Positions 1 to 5,843 of a DNA stretch of 10,970 nucleotides are shown here, in pieces. The notes under the pieces are model-generated. The model saw only the letters and a list, made by a program, of their open reading frames with translations. It was not told where the DNA came from and made no database searches. Origin of the DNA: an uncultured Jannaschia sp. (lineage in GTDB: Bacteria > Pseudomonadota > Alphaproteobacteria > Rhodobacterales > Rhodobacteraceae); the NCBI GenBank assembly GCA_937916365.1, contig CALFSY010000250.1, positions 1 through 10,970 of the forward strand, written 5' to 3'. The translations under genes and the position numbers were made by a program. How positions within the stretch are numbered: position 1 is the first letter of the stretch; the number at the start of each line of letters is the position of its first letter.

Positions 1-564
1 CTGGCGGCGATTGCCCTGGGGGGTGCGGGTGGTTTGATCGTTATGGTGTTGGCCCAATCACAAGTATTTGCCGCCCCATTGCGCGACCGCCCCGCCGTTG
101 GCGGATGTTGCGGGCGTAACCGTCTACCATTGCGTTGGCGATTTTGGGTTGAGGCCCCGCGCCGCAAGGTATTTGGCCAAACCGCGTTAGAAAATTTTGT
201 GTTCCTAGGTAAATGGTTGTTGTTTGCCTATCTTTTGCAGGCCCTTTTGATCCGCTATGTGCCGGCGGATTTGATTGTTCGCCTTATTGGGGGTGATGGG
301 GTTGGCCCCATCGTGATAGGCGCGTTGGTGGGTGCGCCTGCGTATTTGAACGGATATGCTGCGGTGCCCTTAATGGCGGGGTTATTGGAACAGGGGATGA
401 CCCCGGGCGCCGCAATGTCATTCATGATTGCAGGGGGGGTGAGCTCAATCCCTGCGGCGGTTGCGGTATGGGCATTGGTTAAACCGCGCGTTTTTGCGGC
501 ATATCTATGCCTTGCCTTTGCAGGGGCAGTATTGGCGGGAATTGCGTGGTCTGTTTATGTGTAG
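1..564 (+). CDS. UPF0718 / ArsP_1-family permease, C-terminal part (5' truncated)
   Basis: The frame is open from base 1 to a TAG at 562-564, so the N-terminal part of the protein lies outside the window. What remains is about 187 residues: a short cytoplasmic loop with a Cys-Cys pair (VGGCCGRN), then three to four hydrophobic segments. The diagnostic stretch is the second half: GALVGAPAYLNGYAAVPL, then a G-rich turn, then FMIAGGVSSIPAAVAVW. This matches the paired G-P-x-Y...PL / AGGxxSIPA pattern of the DUF318 (COG0701, UPF0718, ArsP_1) inner-membrane permeases. Some family members export organoarsenicals; the substrate of this one cannot be read from the sequence. A TTG at 34 could be mistaken for a start, but the upstream codons are open and also hydrophobic. 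It lies upstream of nhaA on the same strand, 78 bases apart, with a hairpin between them. Confidence 0.8.
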   Translation: MAAIALGGAGGLIVMVLAQSQVFAAPLRDRPAVGGCCGRNRLPLRWRFWVEAPRRKVFGQTALENFVFLGKWLLFAYLLQALLIRYVPADLIVRLIGGDGVGPIVIGALVGAPAYLNGYAAVPLMAGLLEQGMTPGAAMSFMIAGGVSSIPAAVAVWALVKPRVFAAYLCLAFAGAVLAGIAWSVYV

Positions 565-596
565 GGCCGATGGTCGCATGACCATTGCCGCCCTAC
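561..596 (+). terminator. Nested hairpin spanning the permease stop codon
   Basis: GTAGGGC at 561-567 pairs with GCCCTAC at 590-596. Inside it, ATGGTC at 570-575 pairs with GACCAT at 580-585 around a GCAT loop. The outer stem includes the permease stop codon. No T-run follows directly (CATATTTC), so it is not a textbook intrinsic terminator. It may be a weak terminator, an mRNA 3'-end stabiliser, or an attenuator between the permease and nhaA. Confidence 0.4.
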
Positions 597-630
597 CATA
601 TTTCAATTAAAGGTGCACAAAATTAATGTG

Positions 631-636
631 CGGAGG
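631..636 (+). promoter_or_regulatory. Shine-Dalgarno site that sets the nhaA start
   Basis: CGGAGG lies 6 bases before the ATG at 643. It is a much better ribosome binding site than anything before the in-frame GTG at 613, and it therefore decides in favour of the ATG. Confidence 0.75.
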
Positions 637-642
637 CATAGC

Positions 643-1914
643 ATGTATCGCGTTTGGAATTTTTTAACCCAGTATTCGCTGCTGTTAATCGGGGGTGCGA
701 TTGCCGCGTTGATTTGGGCCAACATAAATGCGGACAGTTATCACCGTTTTGTCGAATTTGTTTTGTTCGATGATTTTATCATTGGAAAACCATATGTTGA
801 TGAAAACGGAAATATCGCGCGCAAACTAACCCTGCATTATCTGGTCAACGATGTGTTGATGGCCTTGTTCTTTGCCATCGCCGCCAAAGAGGTGTGGGAA
901 GCCATCATCCTAGAAAACGGCAGCCTGCGCGGCAAAAAGGCCGCCACCCCCCTAACCGCCGCTGCGGGCGGTATGTTGGGGCCAATTACGGTATATTTGG
1001 GCCTGGCGTATTTCCTAGGGTCAGAGACATACAGCGCCGTGGCCAACGGATGGGCCATTCCAACGGCGACCGATATTGCATTTTGTTATTTGGTCGGGCG
1101 ATTGGTGTTTGGGGCGGGCCATCCGGCGGTGCGGTTCCTGTTGCTATTGGCTATCGCCGATGATGCGGCGGGTTTGTTGATTTTGGCAATCTTTTACCCC
1201 TCGGGTGAACTTCTGCCGGTATGGCTGCTGCTATCGCTTGGCGCGGCGGTTGGCGTTTTTGTGTTGTTCAACTGGTTACCTCGGCGCATGGATCGCGGAA
1301 ATCAATTACGGCCCAATTCCACCTGGGTGCGCAAATATCTCGGGTTTTGGCCATACCTGATTGCCGGTTGCCTAAGCTGGTATGGATTCCAAGAAAGCGG
1401 CCTGCATCCTGCGTTGGGTTTGTTACCGATCGTGCCCACCATTCCCCATGCTGACCGCGCCTTTGGTATTTTTGCCGAAGCAGAGAAATACTTGACCGAT
1501 TTGTTGAACCAAATCGAACACGCGTTGAAATATCCTGTTGAGATTATTTTGGGTCTTTTCGGCCTTTTCAATGCTGGTGTTGCATTCAGTTCCATGGGTG
1601 ATGCAACATGGTTGGTTCTTGCCGGGCTATTGATAGGTAAACCGTTGGGCATATTCATCTTTGGCTGGCTTGCAGCGCGGCCCATGGGTTTGGGATTACC
1701 AGAAGGATTGCGTATGGTGGATTTGATTGTGATCGGATTTGTGGCCGCAATCGGGTTTACAGTATCGTTGTTTGTGGCATCGGTCGCGTTTGATCCGGGC
1801 CCGATCCAAGATGCGGCGAAAATGGGCGCACTGTTCAGCTTCGTTGCCGCAATCATTGCGATTGCTGTGGGTAAACTGACCCGCGTTGAAAAACGGATGA
1901 TAATGACCACCTAG
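643..1914 (+). CDS. nhaA: Na+/H+ antiporter, NhaA family
   Basis: A 423-residue inner-membrane antiporter, expected to exchange cytoplasmic Na+ or Li+ for external H+ for salt and alkaline pH tolerance. Family landmarks appear in order: VNDVLMALFF (about 68-77), NGWAIPTATDIAF (about 135-147; D144 corresponds to E. coli D133), the ion-binding pair in LLLAIADDAAGLL (D173/D174, equal to D163/D164), LFNAGV (about 308-313), IGKPLGI (K333, equal to K300) and GFTVSLFVASVAF (about 371-383). All transport-critical acids and the lysine are present. It is longer than E. coli NhaA (388 residues), partly through an insertion of about 15 residues near 45-62. Just after the VND motif the usual GLEVKRE is AAKEVWEA, so the Arg and second Glu linked to pH sensing in E. 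coli are absent. An in-frame GTG at 613 would add 10 residues but lacks a comparable ribosome binding site. Confidence 0.93.
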   Translation: MYRVWNFLTQYSLLLIGGAIAALIWANINADSYHRFVEFVLFDDFIIGKPYVDENGNIARKLTLHYLVNDVLMALFFAIAAKEVWEAIILENGSLRGKKAATPLTAAAGGMLGPITVYLGLAYFLGSETYSAVANGWAIPTATDIAFCYLVGRLVFGAGHPAVRFLLLLAIADDAAGLLILAIFYPSGELLPVWLLLSLGAAVGVFVLFNWLPRRMDRGNQLRPNSTWVRKYLGFWPYLIAGCLSWYGFQESGLHPALGLLPIVPTIPHADRAFGIFAEAEKYLTDLLNQIEHALKYPVEIILGLFGLFNAGVAFSSMGDATWLVLAGLLIGKPLGIFIFGWLAARPMGLGLPEGLRMVDLIVIGFVAAIGFTVSLFVASVAFDPGPIQDAAKMGALFSFVAAIIAIAVGKLTRVEKRMIMTT

Positions 1915-1965
1915 CGATTATGATGTAACAGGTGCTGCCCCCTGTAACAGTATCGCGTATGCACA

Positions 1966-1994
1966 TTTTGCCCCCTTTTTCAGAGGGGGCAAAA
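1966..1994. terminator. Hairpin 1 of a tandem pair between converging genes
   Basis: TTTTGCCCCCT (1966-1976) pairs perfectly with AGGGGGCAAAA (1984-1994) around a 7-base loop: an 11-bp stem with A/T outer ends, so each strand has T residues at one edge. It lies 51 bases past the nhaA stop and about 100 bases past the stop of the minus-strand DUF2948 gene. It probably ends transcription from one or both sides. Confidence 0.55.
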
Positions 1995-1999
1995 ACGCG

Positions 2000-2023
2000 A
2001 ATGCCTCTGTTGTTAGAGGCATT
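2000..2023. terminator. Hairpin 2 of a tandem pair between converging genes
   Basis: AATGCCTCT (2000-2008) pairs perfectly with AGAGGCATT (2015-2023) around GTTGTT, a 9-bp stem, starting 5 bases after hairpin 1. It is the first of the two to be met by transcription leaving the murA operon. The T-tract on either side is short. Confidence 0.5.
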
Positions 2024-2093
2024 TCAAGATCAACAATAATGCGGCTGTTTGTATTTACAGCGGGGTGGATACCGCCCAATGGGCTAGGCGCCC

Positions 2094-2558
2094 TTAATCC
2101 CGATGTGTAGGTGTTTGCCCCGAAGGCGCAAGATAGGGTTTTGTGACATCTTTTAAGGTTATGGCCAACGCTTCAACGTCAACGGCGATGGCGCCGTCCC
2201 CCGCAAAAAACACTGTGACGCGCCCTGTGCCATCGTCCCCTGCGGCCCAATCCAATGCCAAAATGGATAAAACCACATCATGGTCGGTTTGATCCAACCC
2301 CTGGCTTGCCACGTTTAGCACATCCTCAATCAACACCACCGATCGCACCCGTTCGGGTGGGGTGCGGCCTGGGTCCTCCCAACGATAGCGATTAAGCAGC
2401 AGGGCAAACTCTCGCCTGCGCCGATCCCATGTCATGTCTGCATGGTGCAGCACCGCGTCCTGCATCAAAGCAGATAGAATTTTCAAATCTTCTTCATCCA
2501 TAGCGCGAATGGCCACGGCGGCCTCGCGCCCATCCTCGAATCGTGCATCCTTAGTCAT
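2094..2558 (-). CDS. DUF2948 family protein
   Basis: A 154-residue soluble protein with no signal peptide or membrane segment. The N-terminal half fits the DUF2948 pattern known from alphaproteobacteria: DARFEDG (5-11), an acidic MDEEDLKILSALMQDAV (about 20-36), then W-D-R-R-R-R-E-F-A-L-L-L-N-R-Y-R-W-E-D (about 44-62). The function of the family is unknown. The ATG at 2558 overlaps the murA stop (2551-2553) by 8 bases, so translation is probably coupled to murA. In relatives the gene usually sits between murA and hisD; here no hisD follows, and the gene ends against the converging nhaA. The weak ribosome binding site fits coupling rather than independent initiation. Confidence 0.88.
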   Translation of the reverse strand: MTKDARFEDGREAAVAIRAMDEEDLKILSALMQDAVLHHADMTWDRRRREFALLLNRYRWEDPGRTPPERVRSVVLIEDVLNVASQGLDQTDHDVVLSILALDWAAGDDGTGRVTVFFAGDGAIAVDVEALAITLKDVTKPYLAPSGQTPTHRD

Positions 2559-3822
2559 CGTTGTGTATCCGCTTTATGCGCGCGCCCACGGCCGATAATT
2601 TTTCTTCGACCCGTTCATAACCGCGATCCAGGTGATAAACACGGTTGAGGGTGGTATCGCCCTCGGCCGCCAATCCCGCCAAAATCAAACTGATTGAGGC
2701 GCGCAAATCCGTTGCCATAACAGGCGCCCCTTTAAGGGTTTTAACCCCTGTCACTGTGGCCGTGCCGCCGTTAATTTCGATCTGTGCGCCCATCCGCATC
2801 AATTCGGGGGCGTGCATGAAACGGTTTTCAAAAATGCGTTCTTCCAACACGCTGGTCCCATCGGCGTAACACAACAGTGCCATCATCTGGGCCTGTAGAT
2901 CGGTGGGAAACCCGGGGAAAGGGGCGGTTGTCACATCTGTGGGGCGAAGCCGCCCATCGGTGTGTGCCACCTTTAGGCCTTGGGCGGTTTGCGAAACAGT
3001 TACGCCGGTTTCCTGTAACTTTTCTGCAAAGGCCTTGACCAAGGATAAATCCCCGCCGATCAGCTCAACCTGCCCACCTGCGATTGCGGGGGCCAACATA
3101 TAGGTGCCTAATTCGATGCGGTCTGGCACAACGGGATGTGTCGCCCCGGTTAACCCTGCAACCCCTTCGATGATGATTTCAGGTGTGCCTTCGCCGGTGA
3201 TGTGTGCGCCCATTTTGCGCAAGCATTGGGCCAGATCGATAATTTCGGGTTCTCGCGCGGCATTGCGTAGAACGGTGGTGCCTTTTGCCAGAACCGCCGC
3301 CATCAATGCGTTTTCCGTGGCACCCACGGAGACAAAAGGAAAATCAATGATCGCGCCGGTTAATCCGCCAGCGGCGTTCGCATAAACGTATCCATCGCGC
3401 AATTCTAACGTGGCCCCCAATGTCTCAAGCGCCTTGAGGTGTAAATCAACCGGGCGCGCCCCGATTGCACAGCCCCCGGGCAATGACACAATCGCCTGCC
3501 CCGTGCGCGCCAAAAGAGGCCCCAAAACCAGGATTGAGGCGCGCATTTTGCGCACAATATCGTAATCGGCGGTGTGGTTATCCAAAGCGTGCGAAGATAG
3601 AACCAACACCTTGCGATCGTGTAGCGTCGTGACCTCAACCCCCAGGCTTTGCAGTAACACGGCCATGGTGCGAATATCCGACAAACGCGGGGCGTTTGTT
3701 AGCGTTAGGGGCGCATCGCTCAACAATGTTGCAGGCATCAAAGCCAGGCACGCATTTTTGGCCCCTGCAATGGGGATTTGCCCGTTCAGGGGCCCATTGC
3801 CCGTGACAATGATCTTATCCAT
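2551..3822 (-). CDS. murA: UDP-N-acetylglucosamine 1-carboxyvinyltransferase
   Basis: A cytoplasmic enzyme of 423 residues (the E. coli protein has 419) that transfers enolpyruvyl from phosphoenolpyruvate to UDP-GlcNAc, the first committed step of peptidoglycan synthesis. All key residues are present at an almost constant offset from E. coli: K22 and N23 in GAKNACLA, the catalytic and fosfomycin-target Cys as C118 in SLPGGCAIGARPVDLHL with R123 nearby, D308 in FPGFPTDLQAQ, R374 in DLRASISL and R400 in DRGYERVEEKL. A Cys at this position predicts a fosfomycin-sensitive enzyme, unlike the Asp variants. The ATG at 3822 is preceded on its own strand by AAGGG about 8-9 bases upstream. It overlaps the DUF2948 start downstream and follows a small basic ORF by 35 bases, suggesting one transcript of three genes. 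Confidence 0.97.
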   Translation of the reverse strand: MDKIIVTGNGPLNGQIPIAGAKNACLALMPATLLSDAPLTLTNAPRLSDIRTMAVLLQSLGVEVTTLHDRKVLVLSSHALDNHTADYDIVRKMRASILVLGPLLARTGQAIVSLPGGCAIGARPVDLHLKALETLGATLELRDGYVYANAAGGLTGAIIDFPFVSVGATENALMAAVLAKGTTVLRNAAREPEIIDLAQCLRKMGAHITGEGTPEIIIEGVAGLTGATHPVVPDRIELGTYMLAPAIAGGQVELIGGDLSLVKAFAEKLQETGVTVSQTAQGLKVAHTDGRLRPTDVTTAPFPGFPTDLQAQMMALLCYADGTSVLEERIFENRFMHAPELMRMGAQIEINGGTATVTGVKTLKGAPVMATDLRASISLILAGLAAEGDTTLNRVYHLDRGYERVEEKLSAVGARIKRIHNDD

Positions 3823-3857
3823 ACGTCCGGCCCTTATATTTTAAGCAATGAATGTTT

Positions 3858-4040
3858 CTATTCTCCAGCTTGTTTGGGCGGGTTGTTGGGGGGATCAACC
3901 GCCGCACGCGCGCGCGCTTGTGCTTTGCGTTTACCTAAATTTGCCTTCAACGCGGTTTTTAACCGTACCGCCCGCTCCGATTCAACCTGTTCAGTTTTTT
4001 TAAGATTGTTCTGGGCATTGGGGGAACTACGATGTGCCAT
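3858..4040 (-). CDS. Small basic hypothetical protein upstream of murA
   Basis: A 60-residue protein, not assigned to a named family. The N-terminal half is polar (MAHRSSPNAQNNLKKTEQVE). The middle is a charged, probably helical segment rich in Lys, Arg and Ala (RLKTALKANLGKRKAQARAR), and the tail ends in a Pro/Asn-rich stretch. I recall similar LKANLxRRKAQARAR small proteins near murA in Rhodobacterales, which supports a real gene; this is memory, not a search. The frame stays open upstream to 4139, but the extra residues do not look like this family. The ATG at 4040 has little ribosome binding site. A GTG at 4046 adds two residues and has AGGA (4054-4057) 7 bases upstream, so it is a good alternative start. 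It could bind RNA or DNA by its charge, but no function can be assigned. Confidence 0.6.
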   Translation of the reverse strand: MAHRSSPNAQNNLKKTEQVESERAVRLKTALKANLGKRKAQARARAAVDPPNNPPKQAGE

Positions 4041-4239
4041 GCGCACCCATCTATCCTGTCTTTTTGTAAGCGTCCAGATAACGGTTGCACAGGTCAACGC
4101 AAATCGACTAGGAACCGCACAACGACATATAAGATACAATTTTTTCGGGGCGAAACACCAATTTATGAAAATTAAGGCATTGGTTCGGGGGATTTTAAGG
4201 GTGATGCTTACCCATACAACTTAGTGCGTAATGTTATTC

Positions 4240-4257
4240 CGTGGTAACCAAACCACG
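4240..4257. repeat. Short inverted repeat just upstream of the tRNA
   Basis: CGTGGT (4240-4245) and ACCACG (4252-4257) form a perfect 6-bp inverted repeat around AACCAA, ending 6 bases before the mature tRNA 5' end. It may be an operator, a leader hairpin, or chance. The rest of 4047-4263 has no gene I can support and must hold the promoters for the tRNA and for the divergent murA group, but I cannot pick convincing -35/-10 boxes. Confidence 0.3.
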
Positions 4258-4263
4258 AAAATC

Positions 4264-4338
4264 GCTGCCGTAGCTCAGGGGCAGAGCACTCCCTTGGTAA
4301 GGGAGAGGTCCGGAGTTCAAATCTCCGCGGCAGCACCA
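4264..4338 (+). tRNA. tRNA-Thr (anticodon GGU, reads ACC/ACU)
   Basis: The full cloverleaf can be drawn. The acceptor stem is GCTGCCG (4264-4270) with CGGCAGC (4328-4334); the D stem is GCTC with GAGC. The anticodon stem CTCCC (4289-4293) pairs with GGGAG (4301-4305) around TTGGTAA, giving anticodon GGT at 4296-4298. The T stem CGGAG/CTCCG (4311-4315/4323-4327) closes a TTCAAAT loop. The discriminator base is A, followed by an encoded CCA (4336-4338). It stands alone, and marks the border between housekeeping genes on its left and the secretion region on its right. Confidence 0.97.
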
Positions 4339-4442
4339 TTTATCAAGACTGGTGTTATGTTACCCCTTAAGATATTGAGAATTTTGGAGTTCTAGCATCC
4401 TCATTTCGGGTGTATTTGAGGCGATGTTTGAAGGCGCGTTTA

Positions 4443-5129
4443 ATGTTCATGGCTTTTATCTGCAAGTTTGCACGCACTTTGAAACGCTTCACCATTGTCA
4501 CCCCGCATAAAAATGATGCAAGACCCACCTGTTTTCGTTGGGGTGCAGGGGTGTTTGCAGTTTTAGCATTCCCAACATTGTTTTTCGGATTAAGCAGTTG
4601 CGAGCAGATCGCCATTGCCGCCATGAATCAGATTACGACCACTCATTTCCAGGTGCAAGATGATCAACTGTTCATGAGTGGCGAGATCAACAACAGAACA
4701 TTGGATCAGTTTGAAAATGTGATCGCCCTTAATCCCAACATAACAACATTGGTCGAACTGGAGGTGCCCGGGTCAATCGACGACAACACGATGATCGCGT
4801 TGGCCTATCGGGTGCGTGAATTGGGATTAAATACCCATTTAACGGCAACCAGTGAAATCTATTCAGGGGGTGTTGATTTGTTTTTGGCGGGCGTTCAGCG
4901 AACAATGGAACCAGGCGCAATCATTGGTGTGCATTCATGGTCCGACGGAACCAGAGATGCGAAAGATTATCCACCAGATGCGCCGGAACATGAAATGAAC
5001 CGCCAATATGTTGAACAGATGTTGGGAAACGATGCCTTTTATTGGTTCACAATCTACGCTGCACCGGCGGATGATATATATATCATGAATGATACTGAAA
5101 TCCGCCAATATGGGTTGTTAACACGTTAG
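4443..5129 (+). CDS. ClpP-like exported or membrane-anchored protein (COG3904 type)
   Basis: A 228-residue protein from the ATG at 4443 (AAGG 8 bases upstream); a GTG at 4410 would add 11 residues. The N-terminal hydrophobic segment (about 35-50) ends in a lipobox-like LSSC (C53), so it may be a lipoprotein, although the 50 residues before the Cys are long for a signal peptide and the true start may be internal. The rest has the ClpP/crotonase fold pattern of COG3904 proteins: LVELEVPGSIDDN (about 103-115), a helix AYRVRELGLNT, then IYSGGVDLFLAG with candidate nucleophile S141, then PGAIIGVHSW with candidate H164. The end, APADDIYIMNDTEIRQYGL, is also typical. The usual oxyanion PGGS is PGS here, which could weaken activity. 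Substrate unknown. It is followed 162 bases later by the IalB-like gene, and may or may not share its transcript. Confidence 0.72.
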   Translation: MFMAFICKFARTLKRFTIVTPHKNDARPTCFRWGAGVFAVLAFPTLFFGLSSCEQIAIAAMNQITTTHFQVQDDQLFMSGEINNRTLDQFENVIALNPNITTLVELEVPGSIDDNTMIALAYRVRELGLNTHLTATSEIYSGGVDLFLAGVQRTMEPGAIIGVHSWSDGTRDAKDYPPDAPEHEMNRQYVEQMLGNDAFYWFTIYAAPADDIYIMNDTEIRQYGLLTR

Positions 5130-5291
5130 ATGGGCTAAATAGGAAGCTAATCCCAAAAACCTTTGGAAAATGTGTTTTGTAGCAGCTTCTTAAATTGGTT
5201 GCACAAATGGCACAGGGCGCTGTATGACCCTTGTCATGCACACTGGAAAGTGGTTACTTCAAAATTATGGTTAATAGAAAATGGTGGCTTC

Positions 5292-5843
5292 GTGCATGTT
5301 AAAATATTACGCCGCACTTCATGGAAATGGTGCCATGGATTGTTCGCCGCTGGGCTAGTGTTTTTTGCACTACTATTTGTAATCTCACATTCGGCTCACG
5401 CGACACCCCGCCAAATCCAATTTTTTGAGGCTTGGCGCGTATCCTGCCCGCAAAATACCGCAGACAGTTGCCGCGTGTGGCAACGGGTGCAAGTTAACCA
5501 TGATGGCGTGGCACAAGATGTGATGGCGATATCGATTGCCCCCGCGGATCGGGGTTTGGCGCTATTGGTGCAGGTTCCGTTGGATATTTACCTTCCTGCG
5601 GATTTTGGTTTGCGGGTGGACGGGCGGCACGAACGCCGCCTGCGGTATCGGAATTGTAATGAAACGGGGTGTTGGGTGGCCGCACCCGCCGATGCGCAAA
5701 TGCTTAGCCAATTACGCCGCGGAATCACCGCAGAAGCAACGATGCGTTTGGTTGAGGGCGAAACGGTGCGGATTAGTTTTTCCTTGCTGGGTTTTACGGC
5801 GGCAATGGCCGCGTTTGAAGAAATGCGTGGCAATTTTGATTAA
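5292..5843 (+). CDS. Invasion-associated locus B (IalB) family periplasmic protein
   Basis: A 183-residue protein with a clear Sec signal: a basic n-region (KILRR), a hydrophobic core (about 17-31) and AHA at 35-37 before cleavage. The mature part fits the IalB family: WRVSC...SC (C52, C60), a repeated beta pattern, PLDIYLPADFGLRVDG (about 96-111), the pair in YRNCNETGCW (C122, C127), an acidic helix ADAQMLSQLRRG, and the closing SFSLLGFTAAM. The four Cys probably form two disulfides in the periplasm. IalB was named in Bartonella for red-cell invasion, but most alphaproteobacterial homologues have no known role. I chose the GTG at 5292 because it gives a normal signal peptide and has GGTGG at 5283-5287; the frame is open back to 5163 but those residues look non-coding. 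It overlaps the start of tpsB by about 17 bases, so the two are very likely co-translated. Confidence 0.82.
   Translation: MHVKILRRTSWKWCHGLFAAGLVFFALLFVISHSAHATPRQIQFFEAWRVSCPQNTADSCRVWQRVQVNHDGVAQDVMAISIAPADRGLALLVQVPLDIYLPADFGLRVDGRHERRLRYRNCNETGCWVAAPADAQMLSQLRRGITAEATMRLVEGETVRISFSLLGFTAAMAAFEEMRGNFD

Noticed and set aside
1924..1950. Direct repeat TGTAACAG at 1924-1931 and 1943-1950
   Set aside because: Two copies of 8 bases without flanking structure; chance is enough to explain it.
3778..4224. Plus-strand frame of 148 codons antisense to the small basic ORF and the start of murA
   Set aside because: No ribosome binding site, irregular composition, and no family pattern. The minus-strand frame explains the region better.
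4386..4392. GGAGTTC, matching the T arm of the tRNA, as a possible attachment-site duplicate
   Set aside because: The match is only 7 bases and then breaks; an att repeat would be longer and would not lie 50 bases from the tRNA.
5199..5228. Possible promoter TTGCAC - 18 bases - TATGAC before the IalB-like gene
   Set aside because: Only 3 of 6 and 4 of 6 bases match the consensus, which is expected by chance in 160 bases. The stretch 5130-5291 probably holds the operon promoter, but I cannot place it.
5163..5291. N-terminal extension of the IalB-like protein
   Set aside because: The 43 extra residues (Trp/His/Cys-rich) precede a complete signal peptide and fit non-coding DNA; the GTG at 5292 has a better placed ribosome binding site.
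5536..5826. 97-codon extension of the TpsB frame inside the IalB-like gene
   Set aside because: It is an out-of-frame shadow of the IalB-like gene, and the signal peptide of TpsB only begins at 5827.
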